Shown here: positions 63,473 through 64,000 of the stretch, piece by piece
Position numbering within the stretch: the first letter of the stretch is position 1
Layout of the letters: every line of letters begins with the position of its first letter
Source: Flavobacterium frigidarium DSM 17623
Lineage (GTDB): Bacteria; Bacteroidota; Bacteroidia; Flavobacteriales; Flavobacteriaceae
Assembly (NCBI RefSeq): GCF_000425505.1
Contig: NZ_AUDO01000001.1
Coordinates: 248,001-312,000, forward strand
Reading direction: 5' to 3'
DNA: 64,000 nt
Made by a program: the position numbers and the translations under genes
Notes under the pieces: generated by a model
What the model was told of the DNA's origin: nothing
The model's input: only the letters and a program-made list of their open reading frames with translations
Database searches by the model: none

Positions 63473-63542
63473 TCCCGCTATTCGTTTCAATCTTTTTATT
63501 TCGAAAAAGAAATAAAAAGGATTTTCACTGCTATCGGGGCTA
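63473..63542. repeat. Dispersed hairpin repeat element, copy 2
   Basis: Matches copy 1 (28584-28661) in the outer TCCCGCTATTCG and GCTATCGGGGCTA blocks and the inner ATCTTTT/AAAAGGAT pair. The hairpin between them is different (CTTTTTATTTC 63492-63502 with GAAATAAAAAG 63509-63519). The remaining 63543-63747 shows no gene. Confidence 0.75.
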
Positions 63543-63747
63543 GAGAGAATAGGCGGTTTTTCAATAATTACTACTCAATTACAGCCATTACGTAACTTTT
63601 CATTTGACAGTTATACACTCTCAGAAAATCCAGCCTGCGATCCGAAAAGATGAATACCTCTTTAGTTTTTAATTATGTAAGATTAAAAAAATAAGCTATA
63701 ACGTATTGAAATGCTTTATAAAATACTTTTACTAAAAATTAAATACC

Positions 63748-64000
63748 ATGACCACGAGAACATCGAGACCATTTTATAGACAAAAGAAATACCAAATCAT
63801 AGCAGCCATTATCCTTTTATTAATCGCTTTCAGGATCTATTTACCTACTCTTGTAAAAAACCAAATCAATAAAACCTTAGCTAATATTCCTGGTTATTAC
63901 GGGCACGTGGAGGATATTGACATTGATCTTTACAGAGGTGCCTATGTTATTAAGGAAATGTATCTCAATAAAGGAACAGCAAAGACTCAGGTTAAATTTT
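63748..64000 (+). CDS. DUF748 (AsmA-like) family protein, 5' part only
   Basis: The frame begins at ATG 63748 and runs off the right edge after 84 codons. An N-terminal basic stretch (MTTRTSRPFYRQKKYQ) precedes one membrane helix (IIAAIILLLIAFRIYLPTLV). The block GYYGHVEDIDIDLYRGAY then starts the periplasmic domain of DUF748/AsmA-like envelope proteins, which bridge the two membranes. Function unknown. A near-consensus TACTTTTA lies about 20 bases upstream. Confidence 0.82.
   Translation, partial: MTTRTSRPFYRQKKYQIIAAIILLLIAFRIYLPTLVKNQINKTLANIPGYYGHVEDIDIDLYRGAYVIKEMYLNKGTAKTQVKF

Noticed and set aside
1..64000. CRISPR arrays, insertion sequences, prophage, tRNA and rRNA
   Set aside because: I looked for regularly spaced repeats, transposase or integrase motifs, and tRNA cloverleaf sequences and saw none; short or divergent cases could be missed by eye.

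Overview
The window is AT-rich, about one third G+C by eye, and gene-dense. It comes from a Bacteroidota chromosome, most likely Flavobacterium or a close relative. Several kinds of evidence agree: a SusC/SusD pair, Bacteroidota-type TonB-dependent receptors with N-terminal carboxypeptidase-regulatory domains, many MKK...C lipoproteins, few Shine-Dalgarno sequences, and repeated promoter elements of the form TAnnTTTG, which is the -7 box read by the primary sigma factor of this phylum. I found no rRNA, tRNA, CRISPR array, insertion sequence or phage. The region reads as core chromosome with a few accessory islands.

Layout. 1-9 kb: mutL (cut by the left edge), ribH and a membrane TPR protein on the minus strand; then recF, a rhodanese lipoprotein, a DUF2461 protein, murB, a glycosyltransferase and an ECF sigma factor on the plus strand; then a GDPD-family lipoprotein. 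9-19.9 kb: a large TonB-dependent receptor, a possible 43-residue membrane protein missed by size cut-offs, a TonB energy transducer, lipA, a GAPDH, a TPR hybrid histidine kinase, then purine nucleoside phosphorylase and lpxK. 19.9-28.5 kb: a NIF3-like protein, a coiled-coil protein of the C4 zinc-ribbon family with no cysteine left, an alpha/beta hydrolase, rluF, an unrecognised 601-residue protein, a D-lactate dehydrogenase and lysS.

28.8-33.8 kb is the most distinctive block. A same-strand cluster encodes an ECF sigma factor, a small membrane protein in the anti-sigma position, a Spy/CnrX-like periplasmic protein, a YHYH-domain lipoprotein, a YwqK-like lipoprotein, an SCO-type thioredoxin-fold lipoprotein and an arylsulfotransferase-like lipoprotein. 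It looks like a self-regulated envelope metal, redox or sulfur system, but its function is not established. 33.9-36.2 kb holds two tandem paralogous lipoproteins followed closely by lipB. 36.7-41.1 kb is a SusC/SusD pair with no catabolic enzyme beside it. 41-55.8 kb is mostly housekeeping: corA, folD, ffh, argS, fabH, an S9 peptidase, an ABC ATPase, a glycine-zipper OmpA lipoprotein and a lipocalin-like lipoprotein, plus one TonB-dependent receptor. 55.9-64 kb: htpG, a secreted three-repeat protein, a TetR/SDR pair with twin palindromic operators, a dehalogenase-like lipoprotein hydrolase, a conserved lipoprotein, a peroxiredoxin-like protein, a copy of a dispersed repeat, and the start of a DUF748 protein.

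Working together: lipA and lipB make lipoyl cofactor from separate loci. lpxK, murB, the glycosyltransferase, fabH and the OmpA protein serve the envelope. ffh feeds membrane insertion, and TonB powers the receptors. Intrinsic terminators are clear at many unit ends and, with the TAnnTTTG boxes, allow most transcription units to be drawn. All functional names rest on motifs read by eye; no database search was run.
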